Shown: positions 18,367 through 27,944, counted from the first letter of the stretch. The stretch: DNA of 64,000 bases from Collinsella sp. (GCA_019414045.1 DXMW01000024.1:1-64000), one strand, 5' to 3'. Notes: generated by a model not told the origin, from the letters alone. Program-made: numbers and translations.

Positions 18367-19272
18367 ATGTCCGATTCCGTTGACACGACGGTCGATACGA
18401 CCTCGTCGCGCGAGCGCATCAAGCGTGCCCTTTCCCACGGCAAGAAGGGCCGCATCAACAAGGACCTGTCCAACAAGATCATGCTTGGCGTGTTTCGTGC
18501 CGCTGCCTACATCACCACGCTGGTGCTGGTCGCTATCATCGCCTACGTGGTCATCAACGGCCTGCCACACATCTCGCTCGACTTTATCTTCGGTTGGCCC
18601 CAGGGCGTCAACGCCGAGGGCGGAATTTGGCCCACGATCGTCTCGACCGTCTACGTGACGGCGCTCGCCATGCTTATCTGCACGCCGATCGCTGTGCTGG
18701 CAGCCGTCTATCTGGCCGAGTACGCCAAGCAGGGCAAGGTCGTCGAGCTCATTCGCTACGCTGCTGACGCTTTGGCCTCGGTGCCCTCCATCGTTATGGG
18801 CCTGTTTGGCTACGCCTTGTTTGTCGAGGCCATGGGCCTGGGCCTTTCGATGGTCTCGGCCGCCCTGGCACTCGCGCTCTTGATGCTTCCCATCGTCATG
18901 CGTACCACCGAAGAGGCCATTCGCGCCGTTCCGCGCTATATCCGCTGGGGCGCATATGGCCTGGGCGCCACCAAGTGGCAGGTTGTCTCCAAGATCGTGC
19001 TTCCTTCTGCCTTTGGCCGTATTGCCACGGGCATCGTTCTCGCCATCGGCCGTGCCATTGGCGAGACCGCGGTGGTGCTCTATACCATGGGGCAGGCCAT
19101 CAATCTACCTATTTCGCCGCTCGATTCCGGCCGCCCCATGACGGTTCACCTGTATCTGCTTGCCAACGACGGCATCAACATGAACGCAGCCTACGGCACC
19201 GCGCTCTTGCTGATGGTGATCATTCTGGCCTTCAACCTGTTTGCGCGCTTCCTGTCGCGCAAGCGTCGCTAG
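18367..19272 (+). CDS. pstA: Phosphate ABC transporter permease PstA
   Basis: A 301-residue partner permease of PstC. The ATPase-contact loop reads RWGAYGLGATKWQVVSKIVLP, and SVPSIVMGLFGYALF is the PstA version of the motif seen in PstC. Six helices are predicted after a charged N-terminal segment of about 40 residues. It begins 3 nt after pstC with AGAGGGGG as its ribosome site, and pstB follows 12 nt downstream. Confidence 0.93.
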   Translation: MSDSVDTTVDTTSSRERIKRALSHGKKGRINKDLSNKIMLGVFRAAAYITTLVLVAIIAYVVINGLPHISLDFIFGWPQGVNAEGGIWPTIVSTVYVTALAMLICTPIAVLAAVYLAEYAKQGKVVELIRYAADALASVPSIVMGLFGYALFVEAMGLGLSMVSAALALALLMLPIVMRTTEEAIRAVPRYIRWGAYGLGATKWQVVSKIVLPSAFGRIATGIVLAIGRAIGETAVVLYTMGQAINLPISPLDSGRPMTVHLYLLANDGINMNAAYGTALLLMVIILAFNLFARFLSRKRR

Positions 19273-19284
19273 TTAAGGAGTCCC

Positions 19285-20088
<804 letters not shown>

Positions 20089-20180
20089 TCGGTGCGACTA
20101 GTCCCAAGCCGATCGGATCTGGTCCGGTGCGTATTCACTGTGCGGGCGGCATGACCGCACCCAACTGATTGGAGTGAACC

Positions 20181-21038
20181 ATGCGCAAACTGTTTTCCCG
20201 TCAGCTCATCGAGGCCCGTCACGAGATGCTGAGCATCTACGAGGCCGTCGATCTGGCCCTCCACGATGCCGTGAAGGCCTATGTGACCGACGACCGCAAG
20301 CTCGCCACCAAGACCAAGAAGCGCACGCTTTCGATTGACGCACGCTGCGCCAACCTGGAGGCCGTCTGCTACAACCTGATTGCCACGCAGTCACCGGTCG
20401 CCTCCGACTTCCGCTTGCTGCAGACGATCATCTACGTCGACTTTAACCTGCAGCGCATGACCGATAAGGTTCGCCAGATTTGCCGCGCCACGCGTCATAT
20501 GATCAAGGCCGACATCTCGCTGCCCAAGGAGCTTGTCGGCACGGTCGAGGCCGAGGCTGAGGCCGTCTACCAGGTGCTGGGCTCTTCGCTTTCTGCGCTC
20601 GTCACCAACGACATGTCCATCATCTGCAACTTGGCCGTCGAGGACGAGCCAGTGCACGCCGCCTACGAGAAGTTCTTCCGCACCTTTAACCGCATGGACA
20701 CGGGCGATTTTATGGACGACGACAGCAACTATGACGACCTGCGCCGCGCCATCATGGTATCGCGCTATCTCGATCGCATCGCCTCGATTTCCATCGATGC
20801 CGCCTGCCGTCTGACCTTCCTGTTGACCGGACAGCGTATGACTGCCGGTGATATCGCCTGCACTGATGAGGATGAGCTCGAGAGCATGCGCGTGCCTTCG
20901 GGCGAGGGTGTTATCATGAGGCCCGCCGTCGATGCACGCTACGTTGCCAAGGTGCCCGTTAACGAGGTCAGCGAGGGTCTTCGCTACCTGCTCGATCATC
21001 TTGAGGATGAGGACGATGGCGAGGACGACGAGGAGTAA
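20181..21038 (+). CDS. phoU: Phosphate signalling protein PhoU
   Basis: A 285-residue helical protein with two PhoU domains. Each three-helix bundle carries acidic metal-binding segments, for example EAVDLALHDAVKAY and MDTGDFMDDDSNYDDLRRAI. PhoU restrains phosphate uptake and PhoR signalling when phosphate is plentiful. The last 60 residues are an extension ending in a run of Asp and Glu (HLEDEDDGEDDEE) that most PhoU proteins lack. A strong terminator follows, so the pgeF-pstSCAB-phoU unit ends here. Confidence 0.92.
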   Translation: MRKLFSRQLIEARHEMLSIYEAVDLALHDAVKAYVTDDRKLATKTKKRTLSIDARCANLEAVCYNLIATQSPVASDFRLLQTIIYVDFNLQRMTDKVRQICRATRHMIKADISLPKELVGTVEAEAEAVYQVLGSSLSALVTNDMSIICNLAVEDEPVHAAYEKFFRTFNRMDTGDFMDDDSNYDDLRRAIMVSRYLDRIASISIDAACRLTFLLTGQRMTAGDIACTDEDELESMRVPSGEGVIMRPAVDARYVAKVPVNEVSEGLRYLLDHLEDEDDGEDDEE

Positions 21039-21075
21039 GTAACCCCGTTCGTCGAAAGATTGTAAATACCTAAGT

Positions 21076-21112
21076 GAGCGCGGCCTTGCACATGCGGGGC
21101 CGCGCTCTTGCG
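21076..21112 (+). terminator. Terminator after phoU
   Basis: GAGCGCGGCC at 21076-21085 pairs perfectly with GGCCGCGCTC at 21098-21107, followed by TTG and T-rich sequence. Confidence 0.75.
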
Positions 21113-21157
21113 TTAGCATGGGACTACTTGTTTGGCTGTCAGCGGAGGCGATTGGCA

Positions 21158-21895
21158 ATGGATAACTATTTGGACTTGATGCGCGCTCGCCGCGAGCAGA
21201 TTCTGGAACGTTTTTATGCGGCGCTCGATCGCGCGGGCCGTCCCCACGACGCCGCGAGCCTCATTGCCGTGTCCAAGACCGTTGGTGTCGATGAGACCGT
21301 TGCCGCCATCCAGGCGGGGTATCGCCATTTTGCCGAGAACCGCCCGCAGGAGCTGGTTCGCAAGCTCACGGGTCTGGCGGAGCATCCGGAGCTGCCCGAG
21401 GTGCGCTTCGATATGATCGGCAACCTGCAGACCAATAAGATCAATGCGGTGCTGGGCTCAGCCGAGCTGATTCACTCGGTGGGTTCGCTGCATCTGGCGC
21501 AGGCGATCTCGAGCCGTGCTGTTCGCAAGATTGAGGCAGGCGAGCTCGTCGGCCCCCAGCGTGTGCTCATTGAGGTCAATGTGAGTGGTGAGGAGTCGAA
21601 GGGAGGCTTTTCACCCGATGAGATTCGCGCCGCCGCGGGTGAGCTTGCAGAACTTGAGGGAATTTGCGTACAGGGGCTTATGACTATGGCGCCCCGGGGG
21701 AATAAGGATGTGGCACGCCGCACCTTTGCGGGGCTTCGTGAGCTGAGGGATGAGTTGGAGGCGGCGCATCCCGATTTGAACCTGCCTGAGCTTTCCTGCG
21801 GTATGAGCGAGGACTTTGAGTCTGCCCTTGAGGAGGGCTCTACGCTCGTTCGCCTGGGCAGGGTAGTATTTAGCCCGGAGTTTGCAGTAAAATAA
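21158..21895 (+). CDS. yggS: YggS-family PLP homeostasis protein
   Basis: A 245-residue fold-type III pyridoxal-phosphate protein (PLPHP/ComR family) that buffers free PLP and has no known catalytic reaction. The cofactor lysine is in LIAVSKTV, and the phosphate-binding end reads LSCGMSEDFESALEEGSTLVRLG. AENRPQELVRK replaces the common GENYVQE form. The ATG at 21158 has GGAGG at 21144-21148; an in-frame GTG at 21074 lies inside the phoU terminator and is excluded. The yggS-sepF-yggT-divIVA order is standard in Gram-positive bacteria. Confidence 0.92.
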   Translation: MDNYLDLMRARREQILERFYAALDRAGRPHDAASLIAVSKTVGVDETVAAIQAGYRHFAENRPQELVRKLTGLAEHPELPEVRFDMIGNLQTNKINAVLGSAELIHSVGSLHLAQAISSRAVRKIEAGELVGPQRVLIEVNVSGEESKGGFSPDEIRAAAGELAELEGICVQGLMTMAPRGNKDVARRTFAGLRELRDELEAAHPDLNLPELSCGMSEDFESALEEGSTLVRLGRVVFSPEFAVK

Positions 21896-21955
21896 GGCTC
21901 TGAAGTGCGCACTGATTATCGGGGCGCCTGCACTAAACCGCGAGAGGACACAACC

Positions 21956-22678
21956 ATGGGCTTCCTTGACGAGATTAAAAATAAGATGCACCTGGGCGGC
22001 CAGCAGGGTTACGACCAGGGTTATGGCCAGGACGACGACTACGGCTACGATGACGGCTACGACGATGGCTATCAGAACAACGGCTACAGTGGTGCTTCGG
22101 GCGAGGGCTTCTACACCCAAGACGAGCCGAGCAACGGCCTGCTTGGCCAGACGCGCCGCGGTGAAGCTGAGTCGGTTGCCGTGTATACGCGCTCCGGTCA
22201 GCTGGTCGGCGATGACTCCCGCCATGCCACGACGTATAACCCGCCTTCGCGCTCGCAGGACAGTGTTGCGAGCGGTTATCGTCCTGGTGCCTATGACACG
22301 CCGTCGAGCTACGCCGAGAATACCCGCGCCCGTGCCGCCGCTGCACCCGCGCCTGCACCGAGCGATGCCTCGGCCTATGCGAGCAATATCATCAACGCCA
22401 CGCCGCAGCTGCCGGCCTATGTCCTGCGCCCCGAGAGCTATGACGACGTGGAGACCGTGGTGCGCCGCGTTCGCACCAAGCAGCCTGTCGCACTGATTTT
22501 TGTGGGCGTACGCACCGAAGTTGCCAAGCGCGTCTTGGACTTCTCTTACGGCTTTGCCTGCGGTCTGGGTGCCACGGTCAAGGAGGTGGGCGACCGCGTG
22601 TTCATGGTGCTGCCCGCCGGTTGCGAGGTCAAAGATTCCGATCTCAAGAAGCTTCGTGCCGACGGCTACCTTAAGTAA
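21956..22678 (+). CDS. sepF: SepF, membrane anchor of the Z ring
   Basis: A 240-residue SepF. The first 14 residues (MGFLDEIKNKMHLG) form the amphipathic membrane-binding helix. Residues 17-40 are a low-complexity Gly-Tyr-Asp-Asn-Gln segment built on repeats of the form GYDDGYDDGY. A long disordered linker follows, then the C-terminal FtsZ-binding domain from YVLRPESYDDVETVV to FMVLPAGCEV. The linker makes it longer than typical 150-residue SepF. The ATG at 21956 has GAGAGGA upstream. With ftsA absent, SepF is the expected FtsZ tether. Confidence 0.92.
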   Translation: MGFLDEIKNKMHLGGQQGYDQGYGQDDDYGYDDGYDDGYQNNGYSGASGEGFYTQDEPSNGLLGQTRRGEAESVAVYTRSGQLVGDDSRHATTYNPPSRSQDSVASGYRPGAYDTPSSYAENTRARAAAAPAPAPSDASAYASNIINATPQLPAYVLRPESYDDVETVVRRVRTKQPVALIFVGVRTEVAKRVLDFSYGFACGLGATVKEVGDRVFMVLPAGCEVKDSDLKKLRADGYLK

Positions 22679-22699
22679 AGACAAGACGAGGAGATTCCC

Positions 22700-22981
22700 A
22701 TCAACATCTACACTATCGTCCAGCTGGTCAACACGCTGTTCAACTTCTATTCCACGCTCATTGTCGTCTACTGCTTTATGACGTGGATTCCCATGAAGCA
22801 GGGTGGTTTGCTTCAGGATATTGCCGCGGTGCTTGATAGCGTGTGCGGTCCGTGGCTCAACCTGTTCCGTCGTTTCATCCCGCCGATGGGCGGTATCGAT
22901 TTTTCGCCGGTCGTTGCGATTATTGCGTTGCAGTTGGTGCAGAGGCTGGTTCTGCAGCTTCTTATAGGTATACTCGTGTAG
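22700..22981 (+). CDS. yggT: YggT-family membrane protein, apparent ATC start
   Basis: A 93-residue protein with two hydrophobic helices (about 5-27 and 70-92) around a short loop with PMGGIDFSPVVAIIAL, which is the YggT/Ycf19 pattern. YggT has roles in division-site and osmotic physiology. The first in-frame ATG is at 22778, which would delete the whole first helix. The reading frame is open back to the sepF stop, and GAGGAG at 22688-22693 sits six bases before ATC at 22700. I therefore place the start at this ATC, with ATT at 22694 a weaker option because it abuts the ribosome site. It lies between sepF and divIVA, as in most actinobacteria. Confidence 0.75.
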   Translation: MNIYTIVQLVNTLFNFYSTLIVVYCFMTWIPMKQGGLLQDIAAVLDSVCGPWLNLFRRFIPPMGGIDFSPVVAIIALQLVQRLVLQLLIGILV

Positions 22982-23042
22982 AACTGACTTAGTAACTTAC
23001 GTCGGGCGTGTAGCGCCGAGGCGATGAAAAAGGAGACTTGTT

Positions 23043-23717
23043 ATGGCTATTACCCCTGCAGACATCCAGGCTCAGACTTTCTCTGAGGCCAAGCGTGGCT
23101 ACGATCCTGCTGAGGTCGACGTCTTCTTGGAGACGCTGTCCTCCGAGGTTGACGCTATGCTCGCTAAGATCGTCGACCTTAAGGGTCGCCTGACTGCTAC
23201 CGAGCAGCAGCTTGCCGATGCGCAGGCTCAGCTTGCCCAAGCTCAGGATGCCACCGCCCAGGCCGTTCCTGCCGCCCCCGTGGCTGCTCCCGCCCCTGAC
23301 TTCTCCGCTCAGGAGCGCCAGATTTCCGCTGCCCTGATCGCTGCCCAGCAGACCGCTGAGACCATCGTCAACGATGCCAACGAGAACGCTGAGCGTATCC
23401 GCAACGAGGCTGACGCCAAGGCCCGCGAGGTTATCCGCCAGGCTCTGACCGAGAAGCAGGCCGAGCTCGAGGAGATCGATCGTCTCAAGGCTTCCCGTGA
23501 GGAGTTCAAGGCAGAGTATCTCAAGCTCATCCAGCACTTCATGGACGATGCCCAGAATTCCTTCCCGGCCGATCTGATGGCCTCCACGCCGGTCGGTTCT
23601 GCCGCTTCTCCTGCAGTGACTGTTCCCGCCGAGCCGCTGCCCGTCGCTGACCCGGTTGTCCCCGTGGCCGATCCCTTCGCCCCGATCGACAACTTTGCTG
23701 CCGACGACCTGGACTAA
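23043..23717 (+). CDS. divIVA: DivIVA-domain polar/septal scaffold protein
   Basis: A 224-residue coiled-coil protein. The N-terminal lipid-binding domain starts MAITPADIQAQTFSEAKRGYD and contains the conserved EVDVFLE. Two Gln/Glu/Ala-rich coils (about 40-70 and 95-170) are separated by an Ala/Pro linker, and a Pro/Val/Asp tail ends the protein. In actinobacteria, DivIVA (Wag31) marks curved membrane and organises growth or septation. AAAAGGAG precedes the ATG, and a strong terminator follows. Confidence 0.9.
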   Translation: MAITPADIQAQTFSEAKRGYDPAEVDVFLETLSSEVDAMLAKIVDLKGRLTATEQQLADAQAQLAQAQDATAQAVPAAPVAAPAPDFSAQERQISAALIAAQQTAETIVNDANENAERIRNEADAKAREVIRQALTEKQAELEEIDRLKASREEFKAEYLKLIQHFMDDAQNSFPADLMASTPVGSAASPAVTVPAEPLPVADPVVPVADPFAPIDNFAADDLD

Positions 23718-23743
23718 CATTCGGCCTACAATTTAGTGCCTAG

Positions 23744-23774
23744 AAAGGACCCGCAGCTTGCGGGTCCTTTTTTA
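23744..23774 (+). terminator. Terminator after divIVA
   Basis: AAAGGACCCGCA at 23744-23755 pairs with TGCGGGTCCTTT at 23759-23770 around a 3-nt loop, with a continuing T run. This closes the division cluster. Confidence 0.92.
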
Positions 23775-23883
23775 TGACTGTGCCGGAGTGCGTAACATAA
23801 AAAACCGAGCCCTGCACATAATGGCGCAGAACTCGGCGAACGGGTGAGCGGTCAAGGGTAGGTTTTAAGGCATGTCCCAAAAC

Positions 23884-24414
23884 CTACTTGAGGAGGAAGT
23901 CGGAGAGGGGAATGGTACGGGCCTCGCGATGCTCGGGATCGGCGATGTGGTCGGCAGGATATCCACAGACGAGCATGTGATAGGGATAGACGCCCTTGGG
24001 CAGATTGAACTGCTCCTGCGCCACCTCAGGCTTAAAATGGCATACCCAGCACGTTCCCAGGCCCTGCTCGGTGGCCTCCATCATCATCTGATCACACACG
24101 ATTGAGGTGTCGATTTCACTAGAATTCATCTGGTCATACGGGCGCACCCAAGCATCACCGGTAACGCTGCAAATAAGGAAGACAAGCGGAGCGCCAAAGA
24201 TAGACTCATCACGAGCAAACCGAGGCTGACAAGCAGCTGCCTTCTCCAGAAGCTCAGGCGTATCCAACACCATCACACGGGTTGGATGATTATTGCAAGC
24301 AGAAGGAGCAATACGCCCAGCCTCAACAATGGCATCCACCACAGCCTGCTCAACAGAACGATCCTGAAATTCACGACAAGAATACCGACCCCGAGCCAGA
24401 TCCAAATAAGACAT
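23884..24414 (-). CDS. Nitroreductase-family flavoprotein
   Basis: A 176-residue FMN-dependent NAD(P)H oxidoreductase of the nitroreductase superfamily. The N-terminal RGRYSCREFQDR and the APSACNNHPTRV segment bind FMN, and EQGLGTCWVCHF is the conserved C-terminal half. The substrate is unknown; relatives reduce nitroaromatics, quinones or enones. The start at 24414 has GGAGGG upstream on the minus strand. An upstream in-frame start at 24480 would add a hydrophobic leader (LLWVLFGLLWVYLIF) without a ribosome site and is rejected. The gene stands alone. Confidence 0.85.
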   Translation of the reverse strand: MSYLDLARGRYSCREFQDRSVEQAVVDAIVEAGRIAPSACNNHPTRVMVLDTPELLEKAAACQPRFARDESIFGAPLVFLICSVTGDAWVRPYDQMNSSEIDTSIVCDQMMMEATEQGLGTCWVCHFKPEVAQEQFNLPKGVYPYHMLVCGYPADHIADPEHREARTIPLSDFLLK

Positions 24415-24584
24415 ACAAGCCCTCCAACAATTAAAAATCAAATAAACCCAAAGTAACCCAAACAGTACCCAAAGCAGCAATCAGCCAAACGCTCATCAAG
24501 GGCCAAAGTGTCCGAACGGATACCAAAGGTCCCTTCAGCCAAACCCTCATTGCGCTAAACCTATCAGCCAAAGTTCCCAATGGT

Positions 24585-24693
24585 GGTACGTAAGGGAGCG
24601 GGCCCGACCACTAATACCTTTTGAACGACTCTGCTTGCAGCCGGAGTGAAAAAGGTATTAGTGGTCGGGCCCGCGACCGGTGGGATACGTACC
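24585..24693. repeat. Long palindrome between nitroreductase and DUF47 genes
   Basis: A perfect 25-nt inverted repeat (24598-24622 against 24650-24674, beginning GCGGGCCCGACC and ending ACCTTTT) encloses a 27-nt loop. An outer GGTACGTA/TACGTACC pair extends the symmetry to about 24585-24693. It lies just past the DUF47 stop, so it could terminate that unit on the minus strand. The stem is far longer than the terminators elsewhere in this window. Confidence 0.75.
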
Positions 24694-24698
24694 CCCAA

Positions 24699-25322
24699 TT
24701 AACTGTTCTTCATGACAATCGAATCCACGACATCGGCCACATTCTCGCAGCAGTCGGCGCAGTACTCCAGGAAGGCGTACACGTCACGCCAAGCGATGAC
24801 CTCGAGCGGGTCCTTACCGTTAACGTGCAGGTTGCGCATGGCGTTGATATAGAGCTCGTCGGCCTCGGACTCGATGGTGTTGATCTGGATGACGAGCTCG
24901 CGCAGGGTCTTGGACTTGCGGTAGTTAGGCAACTCGACCATCAGGTCCTTCATGGCGCGGCAAGCGTCGGTCACCTTGTGGGCGATGACGATGGCGTCGG
25001 GATGGATGCTCTGGATGTTGGTGAAGTAGACGCGCTGCACGACGCCCTCGATGCGGTCGAGCACGGTGTCGAGTGAGCAGCTCATCAGATCCAGATCCTC
25101 GCGCTCGAGCGGGGTGATAAAGGCGGTGAGCAGGGCGTCTTCGAGCTCGTGGTGCTTCTTGTCTGCCGCATGCTCAATCGCATGCATCTTATCGAGCATG
25201 TCGTGGATCTGCGCGGGGTCAAAGTTCTCAAAAATCTTGGTGAGCAGCTCTGCGGCCTGGACGGCGAGGTCGGCGCAGGCGACGTAGTTGTCAAAGTAGA
25301 ACGAATCGGGTTTCTTTGCCAT
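24699..25322 (-). CDS. DUF47 (PhoU-like) Pit accessory protein
   Basis: A 207-residue helical protein of the DUF47/PhoU-like family, usually encoded beside Pit phosphate permeases and thought to regulate them. Acidic helices such as IEHAADKKHHELEDALL and INTIESEADELYINAM are characteristic of the family. The start at 25322 has AAAGGACC upstream on the minus strand. It lies 66 nt downstream of the Pit gene. This makes a second PhoU-type protein within 5 kb of phoU proper. Confidence 0.88.
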   Translation of the reverse strand: MAKKPDSFYFDNYVACADLAVQAAELLTKIFENFDPAQIHDMLDKMHAIEHAADKKHHELEDALLTAFITPLEREDLDLMSCSLDTVLDRIEGVVQRVYFTNIQSIHPDAIVIAHKVTDACRAMKDLMVELPNYRKSKTLRELVIQINTIESEADELYINAMRNLHVNGKDPLEVIAWRDVYAFLEYCADCCENVADVVDSIVMKNS

Positions 25323-25388
25323 GAGTGGTCCTTTCGAGGTGAAGATGGGCGGGCGAGGTAATGCAGTCCGGATGGACGTTCGGTTTGA

Positions 25389-26438
25389 CTAGAGGAACAT
25401 CATGAACAACTTGGCCATGACAAAGCTGATGAGTCCGCAGGCAGGGAAGGTGAAGAACCAGGTGAACATCATGTCCTTGACGACGCCGAAGTTGATGGCC
25501 GAGAGGCGCTTGACGGCACCGACGCCCATAATGGCGCAGGTCTTGATGTGCGTGGAGGACACGGGGATGCCGGTAAGGGTGGCAAGCAGCAGGTTCGCGG
25601 CGCCTGCGAGGTCGGCAGAGAAGCCCTGATACTTCTCGAGCTTAACCATGCTCTGGCCGACGGACTTGATGATGCGCTCGCCGCCCACGCTGGTGCCGAT
25701 GCCCATGGTTGCCGAGCACAGCAGCATAATCCAGATGGGGATGCCGGCATCGCCGACGCTCGTCTGGCCGCTGGCGAAGGCCACGCCTAAAAAGAGCACG
25801 CCGATGAACTTCTGTCCATCCTGCGCGCCGTGCATAAAGCTCATGGCCGCGGCACTCGCGATCTGAGCGTATTTAAAGAAGACGTTGGCACGTCGCCTGT
25901 TGGCGGCGGCAAACAGAATCGAGACGAGTTTGCACAGGATCCAGCCCATGACAAAGCCCAGACCGATGGAGAGCGCCAGGCCGTAGATGACCTTCATCCA
26001 TTCGTGGACGTTGACGCTGCTCGCGCCGCCGAGGGCGATAGCGGCACCGGTCAGGCCGGCGATAAGGCTGTGGCTTTGCGAGGTGGGGATACCAAAACGC
26101 GACGCTGTGGCGCCGTAGACGACGATGGAGAACAGCGCCGCGCAGAGGCACGCGAGCGCCATGGTGCTGTTTCCGCCAAAGTCGACGATATGTGAGATGG
26201 TGTTGGCGACGCTCGCGTTAAAGTGCGTCATGATGAGCACGCCGAGGAAGTTGAATGCGGCGCTCATGAGAATGGCGGCGCGGGCGGGCATGCAACGCGT
26301 AGTGACGCAGGTCGCGATGGCGTTGGGCGCGTCGGTCCATCCATTGACGAAGATGGCGCCCAACGCGAGGATCACGGTGACGGCAAGGACTGGGTTCGAC
26401 ACAATTTGGCCGAGGAAGGTTGAGAACGTTACGTCCAT
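25389..26438 (-). CDS. pit: Pit-family inorganic phosphate permease
   Basis: A 349-residue cation-coupled phosphate (PiT) permease with about ten helices. Both inverted signature motifs are seen: GWTDAPNAIATCV near residue 33 and GIPVSSTHIKTCAIMG near 294. SHSLIAGLTGAAIALGG is the matching central segment. It is shorter than E. coli PitA because it lacks the large central loop, as in many Gram-positive PiT proteins. It probably forms an operon with the DUF47 gene. It adds a low-affinity route beside the high-affinity Pst system at 16.6-20.1 kb. Confidence 0.92.
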   Translation of the reverse strand: MDVTFSTFLGQIVSNPVLAVTVILALGAIFVNGWTDAPNAIATCVTTRCMPARAAILMSAAFNFLGVLIMTHFNASVANTISHIVDFGGNSTMALACLCAALFSIVVYGATASRFGIPTSQSHSLIAGLTGAAIALGGASSVNVHEWMKVIYGLALSIGLGFVMGWILCKLVSILFAAANRRRANVFFKYAQIASAAAMSFMHGAQDGQKFIGVLFLGVAFASGQTSVGDAGIPIWIMLLCSATMGIGTSVGGERIIKSVGQSMVKLEKYQGFSADLAGAANLLLATLTGIPVSSTHIKTCAIMGVGAVKRLSAINFGVVKDMMFTWFFTFPACGLISFVMAKLFMMFL

Positions 26439-26569
26439 ATATGGGCTTTCTCGAAGTTTGCAGACACGTTACAAAAACATGATAAATCGTATCACCTCCT
26501 GCGGGTCTCTTTACCGAGTTCTGATGGGAGAAGTGAACTTTTTGGCACTAAAATTGAATATTAGCCCTG

Positions 26570-26598
26570 TTGACCGCGGGTGTTCTTTTTGCTAACAC
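26570..26598 (+). promoter_or_regulatory. Possible promoter
   Basis: TTGACC at 26570-26575 and TAACAC at 26593-26598 are separated by 17 bp in the 229-nt divergent gap between pit and the next plus-strand gene. The -35 is good and the -10 is weak. Confidence 0.3.
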
Positions 26599-26667
26599 GC
26601 CATGCGGACACGTGCGATTACTACGACACTCCAAAACCACAGTCTGTTCGCTTTACAACATGCAAAC

Positions 26668-27027
26668 ATGCGTTCGATAATAGGAGGCATGGAATATCGA
26701 CAGACAGACGGCAAAACTCGGCGCGTACACAAGCAGTATGTGGACGTCGTGGCTCGCATCCTCGCGGGCGGACAAGTCGTGCCGGTTACCGTCTGCTGGG
26801 TCGACGGTCGCTGCTTTACGATTGACGAGATTGTCTCGTCCACGGGCTTTGGCTTAACGGTTCACGGTGTTCGTACGGCGACCTATAAGGTGCGTTTTGG
26901 CGGGCACGCGACCGAGTTGTATCTGGAGGACCAGACGCGCGAGCGGGCGGACGGCTCGCAGGCACACGTGATGCGTTGGTGGGTCTGGGCCTTTGATCGC
27001 ACGCTCGAGGGCGAGCGCCGTAGGTAA
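26668..27027 (+). CDS. Hypothetical protein, DUF6504-like
   Basis: A small soluble protein of 112-119 residues with no membrane segment. The pattern VCWVDGRCFTIDEI, then YKVRFGG and a C-terminal RWWVWAFDR resembles small actinobacterial DUF6504 proteins, whose function is unknown. The start is unclear. An ATG at 26689 has GGAGG only one base before it, which is too close, while the ATG at 26668 has no ribosome site. I give the longer form. Neighbours (pit upstream, a Bax-inhibitor-like gene downstream) offer no functional hint. Confidence 0.6.
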   Translation: MRSIIGGMEYRQTDGKTRRVHKQYVDVVARILAGGQVVPVTVCWVDGRCFTIDEIVSSTGFGLTVHGVRTATYKVRFGGHATELYLEDQTRERADGSQAHVMRWWVWAFDRTLEGERRR

Positions 27028-27110
27028 GGACGTACGACATTCGGGTACAATGACAGGAATCTTGTCATCTGCTGCGCCGTCTTTCACGGCGCTTTGTGAA
27101 AGGACGAAGT

Positions 27111-27806
27111 ATGAACGATATCCAGGGCTATCAGAACGGCCCCGTCGAGAGCGGCGCAAGCCGCGCCAAGGAGATGTCGCCGCGCGCGTACAATCTCACC
27201 ATGTCTGCCCTCATCTTCTTGGGCTTTTGCGCCATGGGCGCCGGCGCCTACTTTACGAGCACCATGTCGTTTGCGCGCATGATGATGAGCGGCGCCGCCT
27301 TGCCGCTGGTCTTTGGCTCGTTTATTTTGACCGTCGTCGGCATGGTTATGATGTCGGCCGCCGCCAGCAAGCAGTCCGTGGGCCTGTCCCTTGTGGGCTA
27401 CGTAATCTTTGCGAGTACCTTTGGCCTGACCGCGTCGTTTGGCCTTGCCAACTATGACCTGCCCACCATCAACACCGCTTTTATCGCCACGGCCGCCATC
27501 ACCTTTGTCTTTGGCGCGCTTGGCGTGACCTTCCCCAAGTTTTTCCAGCGTGTGTATGGCATCGGTTTTGGTATTCTGCTCGCCACTATTCTGGTTGAGA
27601 TCGTGCTGATGTTCATGGGAGTCTCGCAGACCATCACCGATCTGATCGTGATCGTGGTGTTCGCCGGCTTCATCGGCTACGACACCTATGTGGCAACGAC
27701 GGTGCCGTCCACGCTGCCCAACGCCGTGCTCATGGCGTCCAATCTGTTCGTGGACATTATCAACGTGTTCCTGCGCATCCTGAACATCCTCGGCCGTCGC
27801 GACTAG
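27111..27806 (+). CDS. Bax inhibitor-1/YccA-family membrane protein
   Basis: A 231-residue polytopic protein with seven predicted helices after a hydrophilic N-tail of about 25 residues. The C-terminal GYDTYVATT and FVDIINVFLRILNILGRR are hallmarks of the BI-1/YccA family, in which the paired Asp residues form a pH-sensing site in the calcium-leak homologue BsYetJ. The ATG at 27111 has AAAGGA about 6 nt upstream. It is transcribed alone and followed by a terminator. Confidence 0.88.
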   Translation: MNDIQGYQNGPVESGASRAKEMSPRAYNLTMSALIFLGFCAMGAGAYFTSTMSFARMMMSGAALPLVFGSFILTVVGMVMMSAAASKQSVGLSLVGYVIFASTFGLTASFGLANYDLPTINTAFIATAAITFVFGALGVTFPKFFQRVYGIGFGILLATILVEIVLMFMGVSQTITDLIVIVVFAGFIGYDTYVATTVPSTLPNAVLMASNLFVDIINVFLRILNILGRRD

Positions 27807-27849
27807 TGGCGAATTGCGGCGGTGCTTGCCGTGCGTGTAAATCGATGCG

Positions 27850-27879
27850 AAAGGCGGTCTTTCGGGGCCGTCTTTTTTG
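27850..27879 (+). terminator. Terminator after BI-1 gene
   Basis: AAAGGCGG at 27850-27857 pairs with CCGTCTTT at 27868-27875 with one G-U pair, followed by TTTT. Confidence 0.65.
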
Positions 27880-27944
27880 TACGCGGCGGGGTATCATGGA
27901 TGGGAAAAGCCGATAGCGGCAGAGACCGAGAAAGGTGACCACGT

